64,000 nucleotides of DNA, from the NCBI GenBank assembly GCA_023715185.1, contig JAMCAN010000004.1:62001-126000 (forward strand), given 5' to 3'. The position numbers and the translations under genes are program-made. This stretch comes from Planococcus sp. MER TA 32b. GTDB taxonomy: Bacteria > Bacillota > Bacilli > Bacillales_A > Planococcaceae. Below are positions 1 to 9,639 of this stretch, one piece after another. Position 1 is the first letter of the stretch. The number at the start of each line of letters is the position of its first letter. A model generated the notes under the pieces. That model ran no database searches, was not told where the DNA came from, and saw nothing but the letters and a program-made list of their open reading frames with translations.

Positions 1-1308
1 ATTTACACGCCGGATGAAATCGCTTACATAGTCAATAACAGTGATGCGAATGTCGTCATCGCATTGGATGCTTTGCTGCCATTGGTGGAAAAAGCGCATA
101 TGGCGCTGCCGGCAGTGGAATCCTATATCATTTGCGAAACAGACCCGTCAGCAGCGGATAAGATGAAACAATTGCCTGATGCTGTGAAAGGCAAAGTCCA
201 TGCCTTCAGCAATCTGCTGTTCAACGCGTCATCAGTGACATTGCCGGTGGAAGTTGAAACCGACGATACTGCGGTGATTCTGTATACTTCCGGGACGACA
301 GGCAAACCGAAAGGCGCCATGCTGACGCATGGCAACCTGTATTCCAATGCACGGGATGTCGGCGAATACCTGAGAATTTCATCAGCTGACCGCGTCATTG
401 CCACGCTGCCGGTATTCCATGTTTTCGCGTTGACAGTGGTCGTGAATGCGCCGCTGATTCAGGGCGCTACAATCATCCTTGTACCGCGCTTTAATCCGAA
501 AGATGTTTTCGATGCGATCAAAGCGACAAAAGCTACAGTATTTGCCGGCGTGCCGACAATGTACAATTTCATGTATCAATTCCCTGATGCCAAGCCGGCT
601 GATTTTGAAACGATCCGCATGGCCATTTCCGGCGGATCCGCTTTGCCGGTTGCATTGCTCCACAATTTCGAGGACAAATTCAATGTGCGCATTTCAGAAG
701 GCTATGGCCTGTCTGAAGCTTCACCTGTTACATGTTTCAACCCGATTGACCGTGAGCGCAAAGCAGGTTCAATCGGTACATCCATCGTGAATGTCGAAAA
801 CAAAGTCGTCAACGAACTTGGAGAAGAAGTGGCTGCTGGTGAAGTAGGCGAATTGATTGTCCGCGGACCAAACGTCATGAAAGGCTATTACAAAATGCCT
901 GAAGAAACGAATGCGGCAATCAAAGACGGCTGGCTGTATACAGGCGACTTGGCTACAGTCGACGAAGAAGGGTATTTCTTCATCGTGGACCGTAAGAAAG
1001 ATATGATCATCGTCGGCGGTTATAACGTTTATCCGCGCGAAGTCGAGGAAGTGCTGTTTGCACATCCAGGAGTTTCAGAAGCTGCTGTCGTCGGCTTGCC
1101 GGACGCGGATTTTGGTGAATCGATCAATGCGTACGTCGTATTGAAAGATCCGGTTCATACGACTGGCGAACTGCAGAAATATTGCTCTGAACACTTAGCG
1201 AAATACAAAGTGCCGAAAAACTTTGAGATCCTTGATGAACTGCCGAAAAACACAACAGGCAAAATTCTGCGCCGTTCATTGAAAGACCAGGCATTGAAAC
1301 AGCGTTAA
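1..1308 (+). CDS. Long-chain acyl-CoA synthetase (AMP-forming), 5' end missing
   Basis: This is the C-terminal 435 residues of an acyl-CoA synthetase that begins before the window; the frame is open from base 1. Such enzymes activate fatty acids with ATP and CoA at the cytoplasmic face of the membrane. Visible ANL-superfamily motifs are the phosphate loop [11 protein letters not shown] at visible residues 95-105, GYGLSE near 234, the YTGD motif with the hinge segment DRKKDMI, and the C-terminal [11 protein letters not shown] with the catalytic lysine at visible residue 421. It is probably a FadD/LcfA relative. Upstream regulation lies outside the window. An intrinsic terminator follows at once. 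Confidence 0.93.
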   Translation: MYTPDEIAYIVNNSDANVVIALDALLPLVEKAHMALPAVESYIICETDPSAADKMKQLPDAVKGKVHAFSNLLFNASSVTLPVEVETDDTAVILYTSGTTGKPKGAMLTHGNLYSNARDVGEYLRISSADRVIATLPVFHVFALTVVVNAPLIQGATIILVPRFNPKDVFDAIKATKATVFAGVPTMYNFMYQFPDAKPADFETIRMAISGGSALPVALLHNFEDKFNVRISEGYGLSEASPVTCFNPIDRERKAGSIGTSIVNVENKVVNELGEEVAAGEVGELIVRGPNVMKGYYKMPEETNAAIKDGWLYTGDLATVDEEGYFFIVDRKKDMIIVGGYNVYPREVEEVLFAHPGVSEAAVVGLPDADFGESINAYVVLKDPVHTTGELQKYCSEHLAKYKVPKNFEILDELPKNTTGKILRRSLKDQALKQR

Positions 1309-1321
1309 ACAGAAATAATCA

Positions 1322-1353
1322 CCCTCAGCAGAATATGCTGGGGGTTTTGTTTT
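1322..1353 (+). terminator. Intrinsic terminator of the acyl-CoA synthetase gene
   Basis: A 9-bp stem, CCCTCAGCA paired with TGCTGGGGG with one G-T wobble, is followed by a T-rich tract. It lies just after the stop codon. Confidence 0.85.
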
Positions 1354-1470
1354 ACCGTCAAAGAAGAGCTGGCTCATTAATTTCGAAATACATTGAAAGT
1401 ACTGACATTTTTCATTATAGTGGAAGAGTAAGTATTGCGAGAATCGAAATAGTTTCAAGGAGGAAACAAT

Positions 1471-3447
1471 GTGGCTAAAAAAGCAGTGGAAGTGAAAGAC
1501 TTAACGAAATTGATATCGGTAGCGGATCCGCATATATCGCCGGACGGAACTGAAGCGGTATTTGTGAAAACGCATATTGATGAAGAAGAAAATACATACA
1601 TAACAAATCTTTGGCATGTGGACATTGTGAGTGGAGAATTGACCCAATGGACACATGGCAAGCAGCGTGTTTCTTCTCCGCAATGGTCGGAAGACGGCAA
1701 ATCTGTGGCGTTCCTCTCTGACCGCAACGAGAAAAACCAATTGTATGTCCTGTCCGCAAAAGGCGGGGAAGCACGCGAGCTGACTGATTTTGAAAAAGGC
1801 GTCAACAGTTTCCGCTGGTCGCCGTGCAATAAGAAGATCTGGTTCAACGCCATGGTGAAGGAAGGGAAGACGTTCACGGACAAGGAAGAAAAAGAAGAAA
1901 AGAAACATCCGGAGCCATACGTTGTTGATAAAATGAAATACAAGATGGATGGCATGGGTTTATTGCCTAAAGATTTTCATCGGCATATCGGCGTCATCGA
2001 CATCGAATCCCGTGAAGTGGAACAGATTACCGAAGGCACCTATCATCATGGGCTCGAAGCCGTTTCGCACGATGGCAGCAAGCTTGTCTATGGTGTGACC
2101 CGTGAAGAGAATCTGGATTTTGTGTTCCGCCAGCCTTTGTTCATCTATGATGTTGAGAGCAAAAAAGAAACAGCCCTTGTAGATGAAGAAGGCTATTTCG
2201 GCGAAGCTGTATTTTCGTATGACGACACACATATCGCTTATATCGGCAGCACTCGCCAATTTCAAAACGCGACACATACGGAACTTTATGTCCACACACT
2301 TGCGTCGAATACGACCATCTGTTTGACAGAAGGCATGGATGTCCCAGTCGGTGATTATGTCGTTGCGGATCATCAGCAGAGCGCAAACGCACCGGGCGTC
2401 ATTTGGACAAAAGACGATCATCTGTATTTCCAGGTGTCGACCATGGGCGACGTGCGCTTGTATTTTGCATCGCTCGACGGCGCGGTTTATCCGGCTTCAC
2501 CGGACATGGAGCACGTTTATGGCTACGATGTGGCTCGCGGCGGTGACTTCGCGCTGGCGACAATTTCCAATCCTGTTGAGCCGGGTGAATTGTATCAATT
2601 GACCATTGCAACAGGTGAACGTAAAGCTTTGACTCATTTCAATAAAGCATATTTGGATGAAACAGAATTGGTCGCCCCGGAACTGATCATCGCCAATGGC
2701 GCTAAAGATTGGGGAGTCCATGGCTGGCTGATGAAGCCCCATGGATTCAAGGATGGGGAGAAATATCCGCTTGTGGTCAATATCCACGGCGGCCCTCATG
2801 CTATGTATGCCAATTCTTTCTTCCATGAAATGCAATTGCTTGCAGCCCGCGGCTTCGGTGTATTGTTCATCAACCCCCGTGGCAGCCATGGCTACAGCCA
2901 GGAATTTGTCGATGCGGTGCGCGGAGATTACGGCGGCGGAGATTACGAAGATATTATGAAATCTCTCGACGGTGCCATCGAAGCCAACGACTGGATCGAC
3001 ACAGACCGTCTAGGGGTTACAGGCGGAAGCTACGGCGGATTCATGACCAACTGGATAGTGGGACATAACAACCGCTTCAAGGCAGCTGTTACACAGCGCT
3101 CCATTTCCAACTGGATTTCCTTCTTCGGTGTGTCCGATATCGGCTATTATTTCTCGGAATGGCAGATGCAAGCGGACATGACGGATGTGGATAAGCTATG
3201 GCAGCATTCTCCTTTGAAATATGCGAAGGATGTGGAAACGCCATTGTTGATCTTGCATTCGGAAAATGATTACCGCTGCCCGATCGAACAGGCGGAGCAA
3301 TTATACATCACCCTGAAGAGTATGGGGAAAGAAACGGAATTCGTCCGTTTCCCGGAAGCTGACCATAACCTGTCCCGCACAGGCAAGCCGAACTTGCGCT
3401 TTGCCCGCCTGGAGCAGATTGCCGGCTGGATGGAAAAGTATTTGTAA
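1471..3447 (+). CDS. S9 family peptidase (prolyl oligopeptidase/acylaminoacyl-peptidase type)
   Basis: The 658-residue protein has an N-terminal WD40-like beta-propeller (about residues 15-390) and a C-terminal alpha/beta-hydrolase domain. The catalytic triad is visible: Ser520 in GGSYGG, Asp600 in HSENDYRCP and His632 in EADHNLS. The oxyanion region NIHGGPHAMY is also present. The family removes short or acylated peptides in the cytoplasm; there is no signal peptide. The start is GTG at 1471, preceded at the right distance by AAGGAGG. It resembles B. subtilis YuxL; the exact substrate is unknown. It is flanked by terminators, so it is probably monocistronic. Confidence 0.92.
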   Translation: MAKKAVEVKDLTKLISVADPHISPDGTEAVFVKTHIDEEENTYITNLWHVDIVSGELTQWTHGKQRVSSPQWSEDGKSVAFLSDRNEKNQLYVLSAKGGEARELTDFEKGVNSFRWSPCNKKIWFNAMVKEGKTFTDKEEKEEKKHPEPYVVDKMKYKMDGMGLLPKDFHRHIGVIDIESREVEQITEGTYHHGLEAVSHDGSKLVYGVTREENLDFVFRQPLFIYDVESKKETALVDEEGYFGEAVFSYDDTHIAYIGSTRQFQNATHTELYVHTLASNTTICLTEGMDVPVGDYVVADHQQSANAPGVIWTKDDHLYFQVSTMGDVRLYFASLDGAVYPASPDMEHVYGYDVARGGDFALATISNPVEPGELYQLTIATGERKALTHFNKAYLDETELVAPELIIANGAKDWGVHGWLMKPHGFKDGEKYPLVVNIHGGPHAMYANSFFHEMQLLAARGFGVLFINPRGSHGYSQEFVDAVRGDYGGGDYEDIMKSLDGAIEANDWIDTDRLGVTGGSYGGFMTNWIVGHNNRFKAAVTQRSISNWISFFGVSDIGYYFSEWQMQADMTDVDKLWQHSPLKYAKDVETPLLILHSENDYRCPIEQAEQLYITLKSMGKETEFVRFPEADHNLSRTGKPNLRFARLEQIAGWMEKYL

Positions 3448-3461
3448 TAAAATAATAAAAA

Positions 3462-3502
3462 ATGGAAAGAGGCCATCTGACTATCAGATGGCCTCTTTCC
3501 AT
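3462..3502. terminator. Bidirectional intrinsic terminator
   Basis: A perfect 19-bp inverted repeat (3462-3480 and 3484-3502) with a 3-base loop sits between the convergent S9 peptidase and enoyl-CoA hydratase genes. A- and T-rich flanks allow it to stop transcription from both sides. Confidence 0.9.
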
Positions 3503-3514
3503 TTATCAGTGATT

Positions 3515-4291
3515 TTATTTCCCTTTAAACACCGGTTTGCGCTTTTCACCGAAAGCAAGCAATGCTTCGACGCGGTCTTCTGTTGGAATCGTCAATTCGT
3601 ATGCTTTCCTTTCAATATGCAACCCCGTTTGCAGGTCAGCGTTCATCCCGTTTTTTATAGCGAATTTCGCTTGCTGCAGGGCAATCGGTCCGTTTGCCAG
3701 CATCGAGTCGGCAAATTCACCGGTTACTTTAGCGAGTTCCTCAAATGGCGCTATACGCGTAACAAGTCCGTAATCGAGCGCTTCAGCCGGTTTCAGGCGG
3801 CGTGCAGTCAATATCAGTTCCATCGCTTTCGATTCGCCGATCAGCCTCGGCAGGCGCTGCGTTCCGCCGGCGCCGGGTATAATGGCGAGGCTGGTTTCAG
3901 TCAGGCCAAGCAGCGTATTGTCCGCGGCAATGCGGAAATCACAGGCCAGCGCCAATTCCATGCCGCCGCCGAATGCAAAGCCGTTGATCATGGCGATGGT
4001 GGGCTGCGGAAGATTTTCAATAGTAGAGAAAACTTCGCCGATTTTGTAGATATTGCGTTTAACGTGCTGATCCGTCAACGTTTTCCGTTCTTTTAAATCC
4101 GCGCCGACACTGAACGCCTTTTCACCGGCTCCGGTAAAGACGACTACACGGATATCAGGATTGATGCGGATTGCTTCGACCACCTGGCCAAGTTCATTCA
4201 GCATATCATAATTAAATGCGTTCATCGCATCCGGTCGATTCAATGTGATAAAAGCCAGATTTCCTTTTTGTTCGTAATGGATTGTTTCCAT
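3515..4291 (-). CDS. Enoyl-CoA hydratase/isomerase family protein
   Basis: This 258-residue crotonase-fold protein probably hydrates trans-2-enoyl-CoA in beta-oxidation or a related acyl-CoA pathway. The two catalytic glutamates of the family fall at the usual spacing, Glu112 in GGGMELALACDF and Glu132 in the stretch before IIPGAGGTQRL. The oxyanion-hole segments SVGADLKER and GFAFGGG are present. A longer frame to 4318 exists, but AAAGGGGG lies six bases upstream of the ATG at 4291, which also gives the standard family length. It is convergent with the S9 peptidase and divergent from the ABC1 kinase. The substrate chain length cannot be read from the sequence. Confidence 0.9.
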   Translation of the reverse strand: METIHYEQKGNLAFITLNRPDAMNAFNYDMLNELGQVVEAIRINPDIRVVVFTGAGEKAFSVGADLKERKTLTDQHVKRNIYKIGEVFSTIENLPQPTIAMINGFAFGGGMELALACDFRIAADNTLLGLTETSLAIIPGAGGTQRLPRLIGESKAMELILTARRLKPAEALDYGLVTRIAPFEELAKVTGEFADSMLANGPIALQQAKFAIKNGMNADLQTGLHIERKAYELTIPTEDRVEALLAFGEKRKPVFKGK

Positions 4292-4340
4292 CTCCATCCC
4301 CCTTTTTCTAATTGCCATCCATATAAAAACATACCACTTT

Positions 4341-4370
4341 TTGGACTATTCCGCCATCAGTCCCTATAAT
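4341..4370 (+). promoter_or_regulatory. Sigma-A-type promoter of the ABC1 kinase gene
   Basis: TTGGAC at 4341-4346 and TATAAT at 4365-4370 are separated by 18 bases. They lie just upstream of AAGGAGGG and the ATG at 4394. Confidence 0.7.
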
Positions 4371-4393
4371 GAACTCAAGGAGGGACCCCGCTT

Positions 4394-6010
4394 ATGAATC
4401 AGATTACATTTATACGTGTTTATCGAATAGTTTTTATGGCTGTAAAATTCTTTATGCGGGCTACGTTCTTCCAAAAACGCCACCGCGGCAATTGGAATCC
4501 GCTTGTTGAAGAAAAATGGAACAAACTTGTTACCGGCATGGCTAAGGAATATAAAATCCTTGCTCTTCAGCTTGGTGGATTGATGATTAAACTTGGACAA
4601 TTCCTGTCGACCCGGGCAGATATTATGCCGCCGAGTTTCTTAGCAGAACTGGAAGGGCTTACCGACCGTGTGCCATCAGTGGAACGGGAAAAAATCGTCG
4701 CCGTTCTCGAATCGGAATGGAATACGCCCCATACTACTTATCTGACGCATCTGTCTAAAGAGGCAATCGCTTCCGCTTCAATCGGGGAAGTGTATAAGGG
4801 CATTCTGAAAGACGGGACTGAGGTGGCGATAAAAGTGCAGCGTCCCGGGACTGGCCGCATTTTGCGCGCTGATTTTCAGGCGGTGCGCATTGTGATCTGG
4901 ATGGCGAAAAGGTTCACCGGTTTTACAAAACAAGTCGATTTCACGAAATTATACTTAGAAATGACAGAGACCATCGGCGCTGAATTGAACTTCCAGCAGG
5001 AATTGCAAAATGGCCGGAACTTCGCGGAACGTTTCGATGAAATGGACGGCATCGAGTTCCCGCGTTATTTTGATGAGCTGTCCACCCGCCACGTTCTGGT
5101 CATGGATTGGATCGAAGGCGCGCGTATCACAGACCTGGCGTTCATCGAAAAGAATGATTTGGATCGTTTTGAAATCTCTGAGCGTTTGTTCATCCTGTTT
5201 TTGGAACAGGTGCTTTACGGTGGGCAATTCCATGCCGATCCGCATGGCGGAAATATCTTATTGAAGAAAGACGGCACCATCGTATTGATTGATTTCGGCA
5301 TGACCGGAGTTATCCGGAAATCCGATTCCCAGTCGGTCCTGCGTATAGCCGAAGGCATCATTTTCAAAAATTATGATCAGGTTTTGGATGGGCTGGAAGA
5401 ACTTCGTTTCCTGTTGCCTCATGCTGACCGGGAAGTTTTGAAGGATACGATCTCCCGGCTCGTCACTGCTTACGAATCTAATGAATTAATGGAGATGGAC
5501 AGCTTTGTCGTGGAGAGGCTGTTGCAGGATCTTCAAAAGATTGTCCGTACGCAGCCGGTGCAGCTTCCATCCGAATTCGCCTTTTTCGGCCGCGCAGTTT
5601 CAATTTTTGTCGGTGTTCTGCATGTATTGAATCCAAAAGTGGATTTGATGGCGCTGGCCCGCCCGCGGATTTTGGAATGGGCCTCGTCACAGAAGGAAGG
5701 GGAGAAGGTCTTTGGGAGAGGGGATGTCTTACGCTGGCTGCTCAATTCGACTGGCCCGCTCCGTGTATTCCCTCAGAAAGTCATCAATTATCTCGAAGAA
5801 CCGGAACGGATGCGTAATTATCTTGAAAATCGTGACGGGCGTATGCGGGAATATCGGCGTGATCTTCAAAGCCGGATGTTTGCCGGCATCTTCAGTATCC
5901 TGTCATTCACGGGGATTTCCATTTCTGTGTGGTTTTCGCATGAACCTTATTTATGGGTTTCTTCCGGAGCCTTTATAGCATCTTTGATTGTCTATCGTTC
6001 CATAAAATAA
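4394..6010 (+). CDS. ABC1/AarF/UbiB family atypical kinase
   Basis: The 538-residue protein has the UbiB fold: the KxGQ motif at residues 66-69 (KLGQ), the alanine-rich loop ASASIGEVYKG, the VAIKVQRPG lysine, the catalytic segment HADPHGGN and the metal-binding IDFG. The C-terminus has two hydrophobic segments, around MFAGIFSILSFTGISI and WVSSGAFIASLIVY, that should anchor it in the membrane. Family members support quinone or other lipid metabolism through an ATPase activity. A specific role in this Gram-positive organism, which presumably uses menaquinone, is not established. It is transcribed from its own promoter and followed by a strong terminator. Confidence 0.92.
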   Translation: MNQITFIRVYRIVFMAVKFFMRATFFQKRHRGNWNPLVEEKWNKLVTGMAKEYKILALQLGGLMIKLGQFLSTRADIMPPSFLAELEGLTDRVPSVEREKIVAVLESEWNTPHTTYLTHLSKEAIASASIGEVYKGILKDGTEVAIKVQRPGTGRILRADFQAVRIVIWMAKRFTGFTKQVDFTKLYLEMTETIGAELNFQQELQNGRNFAERFDEMDGIEFPRYFDELSTRHVLVMDWIEGARITDLAFIEKNDLDRFEISERLFILFLEQVLYGGQFHADPHGGNILLKKDGTIVLIDFGMTGVIRKSDSQSVLRIAEGIIFKNYDQVLDGLEELRFLLPHADREVLKDTISRLVTAYESNELMEMDSFVVERLLQDLQKIVRTQPVQLPSEFAFFGRAVSIFVGVLHVLNPKVDLMALARPRILEWASSQKEGEKVFGRGDVLRWLLNSTGPLRVFPQKVINYLEEPERMRNYLENRDGRMREYRRDLQSRMFAGIFSILSFTGISISVWFSHEPYLWVSSGAFIASLIVYRSIK

Positions 6011-6041
6011 AACCTCCGCGCATGCTGCGCGGAGGTTTTTT
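6009..6041 (+). terminator. Intrinsic terminator of the ABC1 kinase gene
   Basis: The stem AAACCTCCGCGCA pairs perfectly with TGCGCGGAGGTTT around a 3-base loop and runs into a T tract. Confidence 0.88.
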
Positions 6042-6053
6042 ATGTTTAGCGTA

Positions 6054-6081
6054 TTGCAATTCCGGAAATAGAGAGTACAAT
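6054..6081 (+). promoter_or_regulatory. Candidate promoter of the YhjD-like gene
   Basis: TTGCAA (6054-6059) and TACAAT (6076-6081) are separated by 16 bases. Transcription would start about 6088, immediately before a LexA-like box. Confidence 0.5.
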
Positions 6082-6089
6082 TAGTTATA

Positions 6090-6103
6090 AGAACAAGTGT
6101 TCT
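6090..6103 (+). promoter_or_regulatory. Candidate LexA (SOS) operator upstream of the YhjD-like gene
   Basis: AGAACAAGTGTTCT matches the Bacillus SOS box CGAAC-RNRY-GTTYC in all but the two outermost bases. It overlaps the predicted transcription start, a position suited to repression. Confidence 0.55.
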
Positions 6104-6178
6104 GTTTCAGGTGTTTGATATTAAAGCCACATAGCAGTGGTCTGTACATTAAGGCTAATTCGTGAAGGTGGTGAGGAT

Positions 6179-6544
6179 ATGCCTCTGATTCCGCAGGAAG
6201 AAATCATCCATTTTGAAAACATGATTTATCTGCCCATGGTGCTGATTGTTCTGGAACGCGACAGGACTTTATTTGAAAATGGCTCCTTTAAACTCAAGCG
6301 GCCCTACCTGGAATTGGTGGAAGGAGCTATCAGCCAGGTTCAGAAGGAATTGAAAGAAACTAAAATACATATGCGGAAGCGCCAGATGAAAGTGATGCGC
6401 GGCGCAGGAGATGATACTTTCACCGAATATGTATTTTATCATGGCGGGTATGAGGATCATCGGCGTTACCTGAATCTGCGCCTCCGCAACCGGGTGGAAG
6501 AATTGATACGCATTTATTTATCAATGGCCGAAATGAAAGTTTAG
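6179..6544 (+). CDS. YhjD-like conserved hypothetical protein
   Basis: The 121-residue soluble protein has no motif that I can tie to a reaction. The pattern YLPMVLIVLERD, FKLKRPYLELVE and a C-terminal YLNLRLRNRVEELI resembles B. subtilis YhjD, a small protein of unknown function encoded near comK there too. The start chosen is the ATG at 6179, which has GGTGGTGAGG just upstream; the frame is open further up but without a ribosome site. Its stop overlaps the end of the convergent comK gene by four bases. A LexA-like box lies in front of it. Predicted helices in the middle are amphipathic and rich in Lys/Glu. Confidence 0.75.
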   Translation: MPLIPQEEIIHFENMIYLPMVLIVLERDRTLFENGSFKLKRPYLELVEGAISQVQKELKETKIHMRKRQMKVMRGAGDDTFTEYVFYHGGYEDHRRYLNLRLRNRVEELIRIYLSMAEMKV

Positions 6545-7092
6545 TCGGAAGGATGCCGGGTCCGGATCGGCATCGGACGCTTAGTGACGTAGGTCAGCTG
6601 CTGCTTATGCTGATTCTGCGCCTTTTTAAAATACCGCCGTAAAGATCCGGCGAACGAATGCTGGTTTCGAAGAGCCATGGGTGAAACATTCAAACAGACG
6701 GACTGGCCGTTTCCAAGATAGACGACGCTGCCGCCGCGATCATCGCTTTCAATCAGATCAATGGCATCATAATTGAACCAAACCGAAACTTTGTTTTTGG
6801 GTGAGTGCGTGGGAAAGAATATTAAAGGGTTCCCGTAGTATTCCCCAATGATGATGGGTGGCTTGTGCTTTACTCCTACAGCTTTTTGGGCGTATAAAGT
6901 AGCGCTTCCAAGGGAGCCGCGATAAAAAGAGCAAGAACCCGTGATTGTCTTATAAGCAGTTTGTTCCACCAGGAATTCACTGCGGTCTTCGATTACCCGC
7001 GTCACCAGGCGTGAACCATCCATATGTGGAATCAGCGCATATGTATTATTACAAACTGTGTAGGAAAAGGGATTATAAATCTTTCGGCCCAT
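6541..7092 (-). CDS. comK: Competence transcription factor ComK
   Basis: The 183-residue protein matches ComK along its length, including the N-terminal NNTYALIP, the central GSCSFYRGSLGSA and the segment KPPIIIGEYYGNPLIFFPT. ComK is the master activator of DNA-uptake genes in Bacillus; it binds pairs of AT-rich boxes in the minor groove. The start ATG has GGGGGTG upstream. The gene is convergent with the YhjD-like gene and divergent from the YhzC-like gene, across a very AT-rich 170-base region. This order, with YhzC and YhjD homologues close to comK, also occurs in B. subtilis. Whether this strain is transformable cannot be judged from this gene alone. Confidence 0.93.
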   Translation of the reverse strand: MGRKIYNPFSYTVCNNTYALIPHMDGSRLVTRVIEDRSEFLVEQTAYKTITGSCSFYRGSLGSATLYAQKAVGVKHKPPIIIGEYYGNPLIFFPTHSPKNKVSVWFNYDAIDLIESDDRGGSVVYLGNGQSVCLNVSPMALRNQHSFAGSLRRYFKKAQNQHKQQLTYVTKRPMPIRTRHPSD

Positions 7093-7270
7093 GCTAAAAC
7101 ACCCCCAAAATTTACTTTACTCTACCTATTATAATAAAAATTGGAAAATATACAATCTTTTTAATTTTTAAAAATAGGATATATTTTTTATCGTTGGAAT
7201 TTTCTAAATAATTATTGTTCTTTTTTTATTTATCATGTATACTAATGAAAAGCATTCGGGGTGAGGTAGA

Positions 7271-7510
7271 ATGGAAAACTATTATTCTTATGCTGATTTC
7301 ATGAAAGCAATGGCGCAAACAAAAAAAATTTCTGAAGCGGAAAAACTGCTGAACGAGATTTATCTCGATCTTTTCCTCAAGCATGTACACCGCTCGCAGC
7401 AGGAAGAACAACTCATGAATCTGATAGATGAAGCCCTGGACACTAATGACCGCAATGCATTCAATCGATACAGCCAGCAATTGCAGGCTTTGAAATGTGA
7501 AGAATCTTAA
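7271..7510 (+). CDS. YhzC-like IDEAL-domain protein
   Basis: The 79-residue protein ends in an IDEAL domain: LMNLIDEALDTNDRNAF is the diagnostic motif around residues 50-70. IDEAL domains are short helical modules, often found in small Bacillus proteins beside comK or fused to other domains, and their role is poorly known. The start ATG is preceded by GGGGTGAGG. It is divergent from comK, as yhzC is in B. subtilis, which suggests but does not prove a link to competence control. A strong terminator follows. Confidence 0.8.
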   Translation: MENYYSYADFMKAMAQTKKISEAEKLLNEIYLDLFLKHVHRSQQEEQLMNLIDEALDTNDRNAFNRYSQQLQALKCEES

Positions 7511-7514
7511 TGGA

Positions 7515-7546
7515 AAAAGAACCGCTCTCCGGAGTGGTTCTTTTTT
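7515..7546 (+). terminator. Intrinsic terminator after the YhzC-like gene
   Basis: The stem AAGAACCGCTC pairs with GAGTGGTTCTT (one G-T wobble) around a 4-base loop and is followed by six Ts. Confidence 0.88.
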
Positions 7547-7569
7547 GTTGGCCTGATTTAATTGCCTGA

Positions 7570-7583
7570 AAAACATACGTTCG
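7570..7583 (+). promoter_or_regulatory. LexA (SOS) operator of uvrBA
   Basis: AAAACATACGTTCG agrees with CGAACATACGTTCG at 12 of 14 positions. It lies directly upstream of a promoter-like pair (TTGTTA 7588-7593, TATGAT 7610-7615). uvrBA is a classical SOS operon in Bacillus, which supports the call. Confidence 0.7.
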
Positions 7584-7651
7584 CTTTTTGTTAGGGGAAT
7601 TTTAGGGCATATGATAAAATAGAGGTATTGAAAAACGGGAGGACTATATAA

Positions 7652-9634
7652 ATGAAACAGGAATTCAATTTGCAAGCTCCATACGAACCTGCCGGTGACC
7701 AGCCGCAAGCAATTGCAGAGCTGACGAAAGGAATTTACAACGGCAAGCGTTTCCAGACCTTGCTTGGTGCCACCGGTACTGGGAAGACGTATACGATGTC
7801 GAATGTTATTCAGCAAGTGAAAAAACCGACGCTGGTCATGGCCCATAACAAAACTTTGGCCGGGCAATTGTACAGCGAGTTCAAGGAATTTTTTCCGGAC
7901 AATGCGGTTGAATACTTTGTCAGTTATTACGATTATTATCAGCCGGAAGCGTACGTGCCCCAATCGGATACTTATATAGAAAAAGATGCGAGCATCAATG
8001 ACGAAATCGATAAGCTTCGCCACTCAGCCACATCTTCGCTGTTTGAACGCGATGATGTAATCGTCATTGCTTCGGTTTCATGCATTTACGGTTTGGGTTC
8101 CCCGAAAGAATACCGTGAACTCGTGGTGTCGCTGCGTAAAGGGATGGAAATTGAACGCAACCAGCTTTTGCGGAAACTTGTGGATGTCCAATATGAACGC
8201 AATGATATCAATTTCATCCGCGGTACATTCCGTGTGCGCGGAGACGTTGTTGAAATCTTCCCGGCATCGAGAGATGAGAGATGTTTGCGGGTGGAATTTT
8301 TCGGAGATGAAATTGACCGCATCCGGGAAGTGGATGCCCTGACAGGTGAAATCATCGGAGAGCGGGAACACGTCGCGATTTTCCCGGCGTCCCACTTCGT
8401 TACGCGGGAAGAGAAGATGGTGAAGGCCATTGAAAATATCGAAGCGGAATTGGAAGAACGCCTGAAAGAGATGCGTGCTGAGGACAAACTGTTGGAAGCG
8501 CAGCGCCTGGAGCAGCGTACACGCTACGATCTTGAAATGATGCGCGAAATGGGCTTTTGTTCAGGAATCGAAAACTATTCCCGCCACCTGACTTTGCGTC
8601 CTGCGGGTGCACAGCCCTATACATTGATCGATTATTTCCCGGATGATTTCCTCTTAGTGGTCGATGAAAGCCACGTTACATTGCCGCAGGTGCGCGGCAT
8701 GTTCAATGGTGACCAGGCAAGGAAGAAAGTGCTGGTTGACCATGGTTTCCGTCTGCCTTCAGCAATGGATAACCGTCCGCTGACTTTTACCGAGTTCGAG
8801 GAGCATATCGACCAGGCGGTATTCGTTTCGGCAACACCGGGTCCTTATGAACTGGAGCATACACCGGAAATGGTCGAACAGATCATCCGTCCGACAGGTT
8901 TGCTGGATCCAACCATCGAAATCCGTCCAATTGAGGGACAGATTGATGATCTGATGGATGAAATCCGCCAGCGCTCGGAACGGGATGAGCGCGTACTGAT
9001 TACCACATTGACGAAGAAGATGTCGGAAGACCTGACCGCTTATTTGAAAGAAGCGGGAGTCAAAGTGAATTATCTCCACTCCGAGATCAAAACACTGGAA
9101 CGGATTGAAATCATCCGTGAATTGCGAATGGGTGTCTACGATGTATTGGTCGGCATCAACTTGCTGCGTGAAGGACTTGATATCCCGGAAGTGTCACTGG
9201 TGACGATTTTGGACGCGGACAAAGAAGGCTTCCTGCGTTCCGAGCGGTCGCTCATCCAGACGATGGGCCGAGCCGCGCGGAATGCAAACGGCCAGGTTAT
9301 CATGTACGCTGATAAAATAACGGATTCAATGCAGAAAGCGATAGATGAAACAACGCGCCGGCGTACGATACAAGCGGCATATAATGAAGAACACGGCATC
9401 ACGCCGATTACCATACAGAAGAAAATCCGGGATGTTATCCGGGCGACAGTGGCTTCGGAAGAAGCGGAGGAATATGTATCAAAAGCGACTTCAGGCAAAA
9501 AGCTCAACAAAGAAGACCGCCTGAAACTGATCGCTTTATTGGAAAGCGAAATGAAAGAAGCGGCAAAAGCGCTCGATTTCGAACGGGCAGCCGAGCTGCG
9601 TGATACTGTGCTTGAACTGAAAGCGGAAGGGTGA
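7652..9634 (+). CDS. uvrB: UvrABC system protein B
   Basis: UvrB is the damage-verifying helicase-like subunit of nucleotide excision repair. The 660-residue protein has Walker A GATGTGKT at residues 39-46, the beta-hairpin region [21 protein letters not shown] used to probe damaged DNA, the DESH Walker B box, motif VI around TMGRAARN, and a C-terminal UVR domain ([12 protein letters not shown]) that binds UvrC. The start ATG follows GGGAGGACTATATAA. It overlaps uvrA, so the two form an operon behind a LexA-type box. Confidence 0.98.
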   Translation: MKQEFNLQAPYEPAGDQPQAIAELTKGIYNGKRFQTLLGATGTGKTYTMSNVIQQVKKPTLVMAHNKTLAGQLYSEFKEFFPDNAVEYFVSYYDYYQPEAYVPQSDTYIEKDASINDEIDKLRHSATSSLFERDDVIVIASVSCIYGLGSPKEYRELVVSLRKGMEIERNQLLRKLVDVQYERNDINFIRGTFRVRGDVVEIFPASRDERCLRVEFFGDEIDRIREVDALTGEIIGEREHVAIFPASHFVTREEKMVKAIENIEAELEERLKEMRAEDKLLEAQRLEQRTRYDLEMMREMGFCSGIENYSRHLTLRPAGAQPYTLIDYFPDDFLLVVDESHVTLPQVRGMFNGDQARKKVLVDHGFRLPSAMDNRPLTFTEFEEHIDQAVFVSATPGPYELEHTPEMVEQIIRPTGLLDPTIEIRPIEGQIDDLMDEIRQRSERDERVLITTLTKKMSEDLTAYLKEAGVKVNYLHSEIKTLERIEIIRELRMGVYDVLVGINLLREGLDIPEVSLVTILDADKEGFLRSERSLIQTMGRAARNANGQVIMYADKITDSMQKAIDETTRRRTIQAAYNEEHGITPITIQKKIRDVIRATVASEEAEEYVSKATSGKKLNKEDRLKLIALLESEMKEAAKALDFERAAELRDTVLELKAEG

Positions 9635-9639
9635 GCGGA

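Noticed and set aside
3401-4096. 231-codon plus-strand frame opposite the enoyl-CoA hydratase gene
   Set aside because: The opposite strand has catalytic motifs and correct length; this frame crosses a bidirectional terminator and has an unstructured composition.
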